From the NCBI GenBank assembly GCA_018268195.1, contig JAFDWZ010000016.1:1-37329 (forward strand): a stretch of 37,329 bases of DNA, read 5' to 3'. Both the position numbers and the translations under genes were made by a program. The stretch is from Bacteroidota bacterium. Its GTDB lineage: Bacteria; Bacteroidota; Bacteroidia; AKYH767-A; OLB10. This document shows positions 23,805-31,283 of this stretch, one piece after another (position 1 is the stretch's first letter; every line of letters starts with the position of its first letter). The notes beneath the pieces are model-generated. The model saw only the letters and a program-made list of their open reading frames with translations, was not told the origin of the DNA and searched no databases.

Positions 23805-24530
23805 ATGAGTATTACAAAAGACAGTATCATCGGAGAGCTTGTAGCGAATGATTATCGCACGGCACCGGTGTTTAAAAAACATCAAATAGATTTCTGCTGC
23901 AATGGAAACCGGAGCATTGCTGAAGCATGCGAGAAAAAGAAAATGGACAGCGGAGAGCTAATTCAGCAGCTTGAGGAAGCAACATCTGTAAACAGTGCCT
24001 CTTCTGTTGACTATAATTCCTGGCCACTGGACCTGCTGGCAGACTATATTGAAAAGAAGCATCACCGCTACGTGGAATCACGTTCGCAGGAGATTAAACC
24101 TTTTCTTGAGAAAATTATTCGCGTGCATGGTGACAGGCATCCTGAGCTTATTGAAATAGGAAAACTATTTAATGAGTCGGTAGGCGAACTGGCAATGCAC
24201 ATGAAAAAAGAAGAACTAATGCTTTTTCCATTCATTCGCAGAATGGTACAAGCTCAGCAAAACGGAACTTCTGTTCAAGCGCCCTTCGGGTCGGTACAAA
24301 ATCCAATAAACGCCATGATGCACGATCATGATGGTGAAGGTGAGCGTTTCCGAAAAATAGCTTCACTTGCAAACGACTATAATCCACCGGCAGATGCCTG
24401 TAATACCTATAGGGTAACTTTTTCGATGTTGAAAGAATTCGAAGAAGACTTACATTTGCACATTCATTTGGAAAATAATATTCTTTTCCCAAAGTCCATT
24501 GCAATGGAAGAAAAATTAGCGACAGTTTAA
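23805..24530 (+). CDS. Iron-sulfur cluster repair di-iron protein (RIC/ScdA)
   Basis: RIC proteins restore FeS clusters damaged by NO or peroxide, using a di-iron site. The 241-residue protein has the N-terminal ScdA_N domain with DFCCNGNRSI (Cys31, Cys32) and a hemerythrin-like domain with iron-binding residues in KKHHRYVE, KKEELMLFPFI, MMHDHDGEGE and HIHLENNILFP. Length is full. It lies 19 bases after the methyltransferase and 39 bases before azurin. Its presence is the clearest sign that this operon answers nitrosative stress. The family is also called YtfE or DnrN; I give no symbol because naming differs between lineages. Confidence 0.94.
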   Translation: MSITKDSIIGELVANDYRTAPVFKKHQIDFCCNGNRSIAEACEKKKMDSGELIQQLEEATSVNSASSVDYNSWPLDLLADYIEKKHHRYVESRSQEIKPFLEKIIRVHGDRHPELIEIGKLFNESVGELAMHMKKEELMLFPFIRRMVQAQQNGTSVQAPFGSVQNPINAMMHDHDGEGERFRKIASLANDYNPPADACNTYRVTFSMLKEFEEDLHLHIHLENNILFPKSIAMEEKLATV

Positions 24531-24569
24531 TCAAAATCAATTTATAACAAATTAAAAATTCAATTAAAA

Positions 24570-25088
24570 ATGAAAAAATCAATTTTAGTTCTTGCCTCTG
24601 CAGCATTGTTCTTAGCTGCCTGTAATTCATCTACCGAGCAAAAAAGCTCTGAACCTGCAGCTCCTGCAGAAACCACTACTCCTGCAGCAGCCCCTGCACC
24701 TGCTCCTACCGAGCCTGCTATAGTTACACTTAATGCCGGTGACGATATGAAGTATGACATTACAGAAATAAAAGTAAAAGCAGGACAAACTGTGAAGTTA
24801 ACACTTCACCACACCGGTAAATTGCCTATTACAGGAATGGGACACAACTTTGTGTTGTTAGCTTCAGGTGTTGACGAAAATGAGTTTGCTCAGGCTGCTC
24901 TTAAAGCAAAAGACACTGATTATATTCCTGCTGATCATGCAGATGATATCATTGCTCATACCAAATTAATCGGTGGTGGCGAATCAACAGAAATCGAATT
25001 TACTGCTCCTGAAAAAGGAACTTATGATTATCTGTGTTCTTTCCCGGGTCATCATGCAATGATGCATGGTAAATTTATTGTGGAATAA
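24570..25088 (+). CDS. Azurin-type blue copper lipoprotein
   Basis: Azurins carry single electrons in the periplasm between respiratory complexes. The 172-residue protein has a lipoprotein signal (LAAC, Cys18) and an Ala/Pro-rich linker to about residue 50, then the cupredoxin domain. All four copper ligands are visible: His92 in GMGHNFV, Cys156, His161 and Met165 in CSFPGHHAMM. It is anchored where it could feed electrons to a NO reductase or another terminal oxidoreductase, though none is in the window. It ends the NO/haem operon ahead of a strong terminator. Confidence 0.93.
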   Translation: MKKSILVLASAALFLAACNSSTEQKSSEPAAPAETTTPAAAPAPAPTEPAIVTLNAGDDMKYDITEIKVKAGQTVKLTLHHTGKLPITGMGHNFVLLASGVDENEFAQAALKAKDTDYIPADHADDIIAHTKLIGGGESTEIEFTAPEKGTYDYLCSFPGHHAMMHGKFIVE

Positions 25089-25124
25089 ATTTCAGGTATC
25101 ATAGCTGATACTTCAAAAAACCAT

Positions 25125-25162
25125 ACGGGCAAGCTGATAATTATGCTTGCCCGTTTTTTTTT
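25125..25162 (+). terminator. Rho-independent terminator of the NO/haem operon
   Basis: A perfect 10-bp stem (ACGGGCAAGC with GCTTGCCCGT) with a 10-base loop is followed by nine T. It lies 37 bases after the azurin stop. No gene lies between this and the next start at 25298. Confidence 0.9.
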
Positions 25163-25297
25163 ATCATGATTTCTAAAATTAATTCTACTCTAAAAAAATA
25201 ATGCAGATACTTACAACTATTTTAATTGTCTTTTGTTCTTGTAAATATCAAAGGAGAGATTTGCTTTAGATATTTTGTTCTCTTAAATAGTTGGCTT

Positions 25298-25642
25298 ATG
25301 AAAATTAAAAGAGTTTACGACAAACCTGAAAAAGATGATGGTTACAGAATTTTGGTTGACAGACTTTGGCCGCGTGGTATCAGCAAAGCAACGGCTGAAA
25401 TAGATGAGTGGTTAAAAGAAATTGCACCCTCAACTGAGCTAAGAAAATGGTTCAACCATGAACCTGAAAAATATCAGGAGTTTAAGAAACGTTATAAAGA
25501 AGAACTGAAAACACAAAACGAAACACTGAAGAAAATACATACACTTGCAAAAAAGAAAAATGTTACACTGCTTTATTCGGCCAAAGACACACAATACAAT
25601 CAGGCAGTGGTGCTGTTAGAAGTGTTACAAAAAATGAAATAA
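25298..25642 (+). CDS. DUF488-family protein
   Basis: The 114-residue protein (from the ATG at 25298) has the family opening MKIKRVYDKPEKDDGYRIL, the VDRLWPRGI motif and the end segment VTLLYSAKDTQYNQAVVLL, all typical of the short DUF488 group. The function of these proteins is not known; a relation to the SpoU/phosphatase-like fold has been suggested but is not proven. The start at 25226 is rejected because the extra 24 residues look non-coding. It precedes the YggS gene by 33 bases on the same strand and could be cotranscribed. Confidence 0.85.
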   Translation: MKIKRVYDKPEKDDGYRILVDRLWPRGISKATAEIDEWLKEIAPSTELRKWFNHEPEKYQEFKKRYKEELKTQNETLKKIHTLAKKKNVTLLYSAKDTQYNQAVVLLEVLQKMK

Positions 25643-25675
25643 TCGTTAACATACTACTCTCTCCCGATTTTTATA

Positions 25676-26407
25676 ATGGACGATATTACCCACAACCTTC
25701 AGATTATTCAAAGCCGCATTGATACTGCATGCAGAAAATCAAACCGAAATACGTCAGATGTTAAACTTCTTCTGGCAACCAAAACCGTTACACCTGAGCG
25801 TATTTTAAAAGCTTTCGGAGCAGGATATACACTGATAGGTGAAAACAAAGTGCAGGAGGTTAAAGAAAAATATGAAGCATTAAAAAACATTCCGCATTCG
25901 AATCATTTTATCGGACATCTGCAAACCAATAAAATAAAAGATGTTTTAAAATATGGTGTAACCTGTATTGAAACGATTGACCGCCTTGAGTTGGCACAAA
26001 AGCTTCATCAGCGACTTTTATCTGAAAACAAAACTATAGACGTGCTGATACAAGTAAACACTTCGGACGAAGAAAGTAAATTCGGTGCAAAACCTGAACA
26101 TGCTGTTGAACTGGTAAAGCAAGTAGCCGAACTGGAAACTCTGAAGATAAAAGGGCTAATGACCATTGGGTTATTCAGTGCTGAGACAGAAAAAGTACGT
26201 CAGTGTTTCAGATTACTAAAGCATATTCAGCAACAAATTATCGCACTTAAAATTCCGCAGATTGAGATGAAAGAATTGTCAATGGGAATGAGTGGTGATC
26301 TGGAAACGGCTATTGAAGAAGGTTCAACCATCGTGCGTGTTGGAACAGCAGTATTCGGCAAACGCATTTATCCCGACAGCTATTACTGGAACGAGAACCA
26401 ACAATAA
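25676..26407 (+). CDS. yggS: YggS-family pyridoxal phosphate homeostasis protein
   Basis: YggS-type proteins bind pyridoxal 5'-phosphate in a TIM-barrel like alanine racemase and help to balance vitamin B6 and amino acid pools; they show no racemase activity. The 243-residue protein carries Lys36 in LLLATKTV for the cofactor, then GENKVQEVKEKY, HFIGHLQTNKIKD and MGMSGDLETAIEEGSTIVRVGTAVFG, all typical. Length is normal. It ends one base before the convergent mutY gene. Confidence 0.93.
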   Translation: MDDITHNLQIIQSRIDTACRKSNRNTSDVKLLLATKTVTPERILKAFGAGYTLIGENKVQEVKEKYEALKNIPHSNHFIGHLQTNKIKDVLKYGVTCIETIDRLELAQKLHQRLLSENKTIDVLIQVNTSDEESKFGAKPEHAVELVKQVAELETLKIKGLMTIGLFSAETEKVRQCFRLLKHIQQQIIALKIPQIEMKELSMGMSGDLETAIEEGSTIVRVGTAVFGKRIYPDSYYWNENQQ

Positions 26408-27457
26408 TTATTGGTGTTGCTTTAAAAAGTCATTAAGAAATTTTTCAATAAGCCGCGGATGAGCATATTTTTTCTGAAACTCATCCATTGAAACCTCCAG
26501 AAAATTCTTTGTAATATTTTTTTTTAGCTTTCGTTTTAGGATGGCTATCAGAAAACGGGCTTCAATTTTTTGATGTGTGAGCTGATGGAAATATGGCTTT
26601 GATATTTCAAACTCTGTGATGTCAAACTCCATAAGCTGCTTCTGAAGTTGATTTTTCGAAATTACTTTCTTGCTTTCTATTAATGGAAATTCGTAAAGGC
26701 TTTTCCAGATATCATTCTCACATCGCTGTTGAATATAAATACTATCGTTATGAATAATCATCAGATAATAAAACCACCGGTGAGTAATTTTTCGGTTACG
26801 AATTTTATGAGGCAACAGTTTTTGTGTATGATGTGCATAAGCCAAACAATACTCGCTTACGGGACATACATCACAGGCAGGATTTGCAGGAGTGCACACC
26901 AGTGCACCTAATTCCATCATGGCATAGTTATAAAGTGCCGAATGTTTTTTATCTCCATTTTCTTCAGCAAGTAGTTCAATAATATTTTTGCCTTGCGAAG
27001 TGTTAATGGCCGCTTTAACTTCAAACAAACGCGACAACACACGACTCACGTTTCCGTCAACAACATACACCTTCCTGCCATAAGCAAATGATGCAATAGC
27101 AGCAGCCGTATAGGGTCCAACTCCTTTAAGTTGTAACAACTCGTGATATTCATCCGGAAAAACGCCATTATACTTTTTCACAACCTCTCTTGCTGTTGCC
27201 AGCAGGTTTCTTCCTCGCGAATAATATCCTAAACCTTGCCACAACTTCAGCACTTCATCTTCTGATGCTGAAGCCAAAGCAAACACATCAGGATAATGCA
27301 TGATAAATTTTTGATAGTAAGGCAAACCCTGCTCTACGCGCGTCTGTTGCAGAATAACTTCACTAAGCCATATTTTATAAGCATCCACGGTATCACGAAA
27401 TGGCAATTCGCGTTTGTTTTTCTGATACCATTTTATGAGAGTAGCCTGAAACGACAT
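26408..27457 (-). CDS. mutY: A/G-specific adenine DNA glycosylase
   Basis: MutY removes adenine mispaired with 8-oxoguanine, preventing G-to-T changes. From the ATG at 27457 (349 residues), residues fit the family: Glu33 in EVILQQTRV, Asp134 in VVDGNVSRVLSR, helix-hairpin-helix LKGVGPYTAAAIA and the FeS-cluster cysteines in CTPANPACDVCPVSEYC (C-x6-C-x2-C-x5-C). The C-terminal 120 residues form the NUDIX-like 8-oxoG-recognition domain. A longer reading from 27508 adds a hydrophobic leader unlike any MutY and is rejected. Confidence 0.93.
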   Translation of the reverse strand: MSFQATLIKWYQKNKRELPFRDTVDAYKIWLSEVILQQTRVEQGLPYYQKFIMHYPDVFALASASEDEVLKLWQGLGYYSRGRNLLATAREVVKKYNGVFPDEYHELLQLKGVGPYTAAAIASFAYGRKVYVVDGNVSRVLSRLFEVKAAINTSQGKNIIELLAEENGDKKHSALYNYAMMELGALVCTPANPACDVCPVSEYCLAYAHHTQKLLPHKIRNRKITHRWFYYLMIIHNDSIYIQQRCENDIWKSLYEFPLIESKKVISKNQLQKQLMEFDITEFEISKPYFHQLTHQKIEARFLIAILKRKLKKNITKNFLEVSMDEFQKKYAHPRLIEKFLNDFLKQHQ

Positions 27458-27677
27458 AATGCCAAAGAAAATAAAAACAACCGTTGAAACCTTTTTTAAT
27501 ACAACCAATTTTTTTGATTAAACGTCTATAATCCGCTTCCAACACGCGTGGCTATTGCACGCCCGCAGGTCAAAAAATCAATGTTTCAAAGGCAGACTAT
27601 TAAGTTTCACATTTATTTCGGCAACAAAACTTCGGATGTCAGTACATTATTTATTTTTGATAAATATCTTTTGAATT

Positions 27678-28328
27678 TTGCCGCTGTCGCTCGTACATCC
27701 TCCTTCATTGCTTCGCAGGTTATACCCAAGCCTTATCTGGAAATTGCCTGCAGAAAAAAACACGGTATATCTGACCTTTGATGATGGTCCAGTACCGGAA
27801 GCCACACCTTTTGTGCTTGATGTGCTGAAATCATTCCATGCCAAAGCCACTTTTTTTTGTCTCGGCAAAAATATTGCCTCCAACCCTGCATTATACCAGC
27901 GTATTTTGGACGAAGGTCATCACACAGGAAATCATACTTATCATCATCTCAACGGCTGGGAAACTAAATTAACAATTTATCTTTCCGACATTGAAAAGTG
28001 CAAAGCACTTGCAAATTCAAATCTGTTCAGGCCGCCTTACGGCAAAATACGCAGCAGCCAGATAAAGCATCTGAAAAAAAACATGCAAATCATCATGTGG
28101 GATGTGCTGAGTTATGATTTCAAGCAAGATTTAACTCCTGACGAGTGTACCGAAAATGTTTTGCAAAACACCACGGATGGTTCCATCATTGTTTATCACG
28201 ATAGCATTAAAGCTTTTAAAAACATGTCGGCATCGCTTCCTGTTGTTCTTGAGCAACTTTCAAAAAGAGGATACACGTTTAATGCTATTCCGAAAAACCT
28301 TCCACCACTATCACTATCTCACCCTTAG
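27678..28328 (+). CDS. NodB-type polysaccharide deacetylase with TTG start
   Basis: The enzyme probably removes acetyl groups from peptidoglycan, chitin-like or exopolysaccharide sugars. All NodB motifs are visible: VYLTFDDGP with the metal-binding Asp pair, GNHTYHH, FRPPYGK, DVLSYDF and IIVYHDS. There is no signal peptide, as in the related short family that starts directly with LVHPPSLLRRLYPSLIW. An in-frame TGA at 27672-27674 leaves TTG at 27678 as the only start before that region. Its 3' end overlaps the convergent rsmI gene by 44 bases, so transcripts of the two would overlap. Confidence 0.85.
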   Translation: MPLSLVHPPSLLRRLYPSLIWKLPAEKNTVYLTFDDGPVPEATPFVLDVLKSFHAKATFFCLGKNIASNPALYQRILDEGHHTGNHTYHHLNGWETKLTIYLSDIEKCKALANSNLFRPPYGKIRSSQIKHLKKNMQIIMWDVLSYDFKQDLTPDECTENVLQNTTDGSIIVYHDSIKAFKNMSASLPVVLEQLSKRGYTFNAIPKNLPPLSLSHP

Positions 28329-28953
28329 GCGGATGTGCCGTATAATACTGAAGTAATTCACTCATATTTCCGCGCATTTTTTCTTCAAATATTTTCGATA
28401 TTTCCCTCACCACACAACCTCTGCGCTCAGGCCCGAAATTGGAGATAAAATCTTCCAGTGTTTTAATTAGTTTGTGAGGCGATTCATAAAAAACCATGGT
28501 GCGTGTTTCTGAACTTAGCAATTTCAATTTCGTTTGGCGACCTTTTTTCACAGGAAGAAATCCTTCAAAAACAAAACTGTTACACGGTATTCCCGACATT
28601 ACCAGTGCCGGAACAAATGCAGTAGCTCCGGGCAGACAAGTAAGTTCAATTTCGTTTTCAATGCAGGCTCGTGTGAGTAAAAATCCTGGGTCGGAAATTC
28701 CGGGTGTACCTGCATCGCTTATGAGTGCAATATTTTTTTGCTCTTTGAGCCATCGGATAATTTCAGCAACTGCAGCATGTTCATTATGCTGATGATGTGC
28801 ATACACTTTTTTGTCTATTCCAAAATGGCGCAGCAACACCGAAGCATTCCTTGTGTCTTCTGCAAGAATGATGTCGGCCAACTTCAACACCGATAGTGTG
28901 CGAAGTGTAATGTCCTCAAGATTACCTACCGGAGTGGGAACTAAGTAAAGCAT
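28285..28953 (-). CDS. rsmI: 16S rRNA C1402 2'-O-ribose methyltransferase
   Basis: RsmI methylates the ribose of C1402 in 16S rRNA, close to the P site, using S-adenosylmethionine. The 222-residue protein has the N-terminal LYLVPTPVGNLEDITLR, AEDTRNASVLLRHFGI and the SAM-loop SDAGTPGISDPG, with LTCLPGATAFVPALVMSG following. Length is normal. It overlaps the deacetylase tail by 44 bases on the opposite strand. It looks like a single-gene unit, with its start 39 bases from the end of the T9SS protein gene upstream. Confidence 0.93.
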   Translation of the reverse strand: MLYLVPTPVGNLEDITLRTLSVLKLADIILAEDTRNASVLLRHFGIDKKVYAHHQHNEHAAVAEIIRWLKEQKNIALISDAGTPGISDPGFLLTRACIENEIELTCLPGATAFVPALVMSGIPCNSFVFEGFLPVKKGRQTKLKLLSSETRTMVFYESPHKLIKTLEDFISNFGPERRGCVVREISKIFEEKMRGNMSELLQYYTAHPPKGEIVIVVEGFSE

Positions 28954-28992
28954 ATCTGTTTATATGCTTCAAAAATAAGCGTTCTTAACTGA

Positions 28993-29694
28993 TTACTGCT
29001 TAACAAATCGGTGATAAATCACTTTGTCGTTCTGCATACGCATTTGCATCACGTAAATTCCTTTGCTAAGTTGCTGTACAGAAACACTCTTGTTACGCAC
29101 ATCCGTATTCCATAAGACCTGTCTGCCTGCAGCATCAAAAATTCTTACGTCTTTAACGCTATTTTCTGGAGGTGTGATTATTTCCAGATATTCCTGTGCC
29201 GGATTAGGAGCTATTGATAGCTTATTATCGTTAACATTATTTATTCCTGATGATAATTGGAAGTTAACGCAAGTATAAAACGGATTGTATTTAATAGGTG
29301 CAGTTCCGGGTCCGGCAACAGGCCACACCACAATAACATTGCTTCCCAACTTGTAATTGGCGGAGGAGAAAAAATAAGGAACCTGTGTTGAAACTGTTAA
29401 ATTGCTATTAGCTAAAATGGTGAAAGTGGCACCTGCATTGAGAATAATGGAATCTGCAGGGTATATAGTGTCCGACTTAAAACAGACGTAAATTATTCCT
29501 GTAAATGCATTATTCGGGTTGTAATTATGAATGGTAACCTGAATGTTTAAATAGGGCTGATTTCCAAAAGCGGTATCCGGACATTGAGGATAGTCGGGCG
29601 AGATAGCTACAACACCAAGTGAGTCTGACTGTGCTGAAGCATTTGCTACCAGCAACAACATGCCGGCAATGATTGTGAGTAGTTGTTTTTTCAT
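28993..29694 (-). CDS. Secreted protein with T9SS type A sorting domain
   Basis: The 233-residue protein has a signal peptide (LLLVANASAQ). Residues 30-150 form a compact region of unknown function with an Ig-like strand pattern (YLNIQVTIHNYNPNNAFTG). The C-terminal 80 residues are a type A sorting domain: LSIAPNPAQEYLEI, VRIFDAAGRQVL and LSKGIYVMQMRM. T9SS would carry the protein to the surface and remove this domain. It may be anchored to lipopolysaccharide via PorZ, which is encoded at 1318. No enzyme motif is visible. Confidence 0.88.
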   Translation of the reverse strand: MKKQLLTIIAGMLLLVANASAQSDSLGVVAISPDYPQCPDTAFGNQPYLNIQVTIHNYNPNNAFTGIIYVCFKSDTIYPADSIILNAGATFTILANSNLTVSTQVPYFFSSANYKLGSNVIVVWPVAGPGTAPIKYNPFYTCVNFQLSSGINNVNDNKLSIAPNPAQEYLEIITPPENSVKDVRIFDAAGRQVLWNTDVRNKSVSVQQLSKGIYVMQMRMQNDKVIYHRFVKQ

Positions 29695-29796
29695 CGCTGT
29701 TTACTTACATATTTAAAGTTTACACTAAAAATACTTATTGCAATAATAATAGTATTTGTTAATTTTGATTTTTCTTACCCGTTTAAGGTATGTAAA

Positions 29797-31254
29797 ATGG
29801 ATATACTTAATCAGATAGTCGGAGGGTTAAACAAGGAACAGGTACGTTTTTTTAAAATGTATCTGAGCAGAATTGAAACCGAAGATGACCGCAAAGATGT
29901 GCTGTTGTTTGATTACATACGCAAGAGCGGTGAAAAATACAATGATGATAAAATTTTCAACCGACTGTATGACAACAGCGACAAGAACTCTTTTTACCGG
30001 CTAAAAAACCGACTTATGCGTGAGGTAAATAAAAGTCTCACACTTCAGCATTTTGACGATGAGCCGGTGGTGTATATTTTCAGATTGCTGGCGCTGGTAA
30101 AATTTTATCTTAACAAAAATGCGCTGAAACCGGCACATTATTTTTTGCGTAAGGCCGAACAAAAAGCAAAGTCTATTGAAAATCTTGAGCTGTTGGATAT
30201 CATCTATGGTGAATTTATCAAAATGGCGCGTGAGCAGGTGTCTATCAATCCGGAAGAATATATTCTGAAAAGAAAACAAAACCTCATTAACCTGAATCGT
30301 CTGCGAACCATGGACGATATTCTTGCTGCCGTTATTTACCGATTGAAGATGACACAGAATCTTGGTTCTACTGACAGTGGTATCATTCATTTGCTTCAAA
30401 AAACCATTGACGACTTTGATGATAAATCCCTTTCATCGAGCCCGCTGTTCAGGTTTAAAATTTATCAGGGAATAAGTCAGGTGTTGCTGCAGTCTCATCA
30501 GTATGTGTTGCTGGAAGATTACCTGCTTAAAACCTACACTTCTTTCACCGAGGAAAAACTGTTTAATAAAAACAACCATGAAAGCAAACTTCAGATGCTG
30601 ATTTATCTCGTCAACTCATTATACAAAAATGGCAAGCAAAAAAAATCACTTGAATACGCAGAAGAGTTGCACCGTGCAATGAAAGAATACAGCAGCATGC
30701 TTTATGACAAATATTTGTTTTATTACTACAACACGCTGGTGATAAACTATTCAAAAACCAACAAACGAAAAGAGTTGGAAGTGCTTTCAGAAATGGAGAA
30801 AAATCAAAAGATTAATTCCAATCCCTTTCACAGGCAGTTTATTTTACTGAATATGTCGCTGGCATGGTTCGACCTTAAAGAGTTTAACAAAGCCGCACGC
30901 TATCTTACAAAGTTGCAACTGCTCCCCGGTTTTAAAGATACTGATGCTGCACTGCGACTGAGAATTGCTGTTGCCGAGTTGATGATTAGGTATGAGATGA
31001 ACGACTCCGATAATTTCGGCTACAAATACAAACTCTTTAAAAAAGATTTTAACAAAGAGCTATCCGACCCTGCTAATGAAACTGAAAAAGCTATGGCCGA
31101 AGTGCTTTATCTCATGACCGACAGAAGTAAATCAAAAAGCAAATCGCTGCTCAACAAAGTAAAAGCAATTGCTGATGCTGACAATGAAGAAGAAGATATG
31201 CAGGGGTTGATTCATTACCCCTCCTGGCTGAAAGAAAAATTCCCGGGATGGTAA
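29797..31254 (+). CDS. Large helical protein of unknown function
   Basis: I do not recognise a named family. From the ATG at 29797 (485 residues), the sequence is almost entirely helical with repeated aromatic and Leu spacing, for example KPAHYFLRKAEQKAKSIENL and KSLEYAEELHRAMKEYSSML, the look of tetratricopeptide-type helix pairs. It has no signal peptide or membrane segment. The start at 29683 would add 38 hydrophobic residues overlapping the divergent T9SS gene and is rejected. It is convergent with the hybrid kinase gene. A scaffold role is possible; function is unknown. Confidence 0.78.
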   Translation: MDILNQIVGGLNKEQVRFFKMYLSRIETEDDRKDVLLFDYIRKSGEKYNDDKIFNRLYDNSDKNSFYRLKNRLMREVNKSLTLQHFDDEPVVYIFRLLALVKFYLNKNALKPAHYFLRKAEQKAKSIENLELLDIIYGEFIKMAREQVSINPEEYILKRKQNLINLNRLRTMDDILAAVIYRLKMTQNLGSTDSGIIHLLQKTIDDFDDKSLSSSPLFRFKIYQGISQVLLQSHQYVLLEDYLLKTYTSFTEEKLFNKNNHESKLQMLIYLVNSLYKNGKQKKSLEYAEELHRAMKEYSSMLYDKYLFYYYNTLVINYSKTNKRKELEVLSEMEKNQKINSNPFHRQFILLNMSLAWFDLKEFNKAARYLTKLQLLPGFKDTDAALRLRIAVAELMIRYEMNDSDNFGYKYKLFKKDFNKELSDPANETEKAMAEVLYLMTDRSKSKSKSLLNKVKAIADADNEEEDMQGLIHYPSWLKEKFPGW

Positions 31255-31283
31255 ATTTATTTCATTGAACCGGCAACAGTCTA

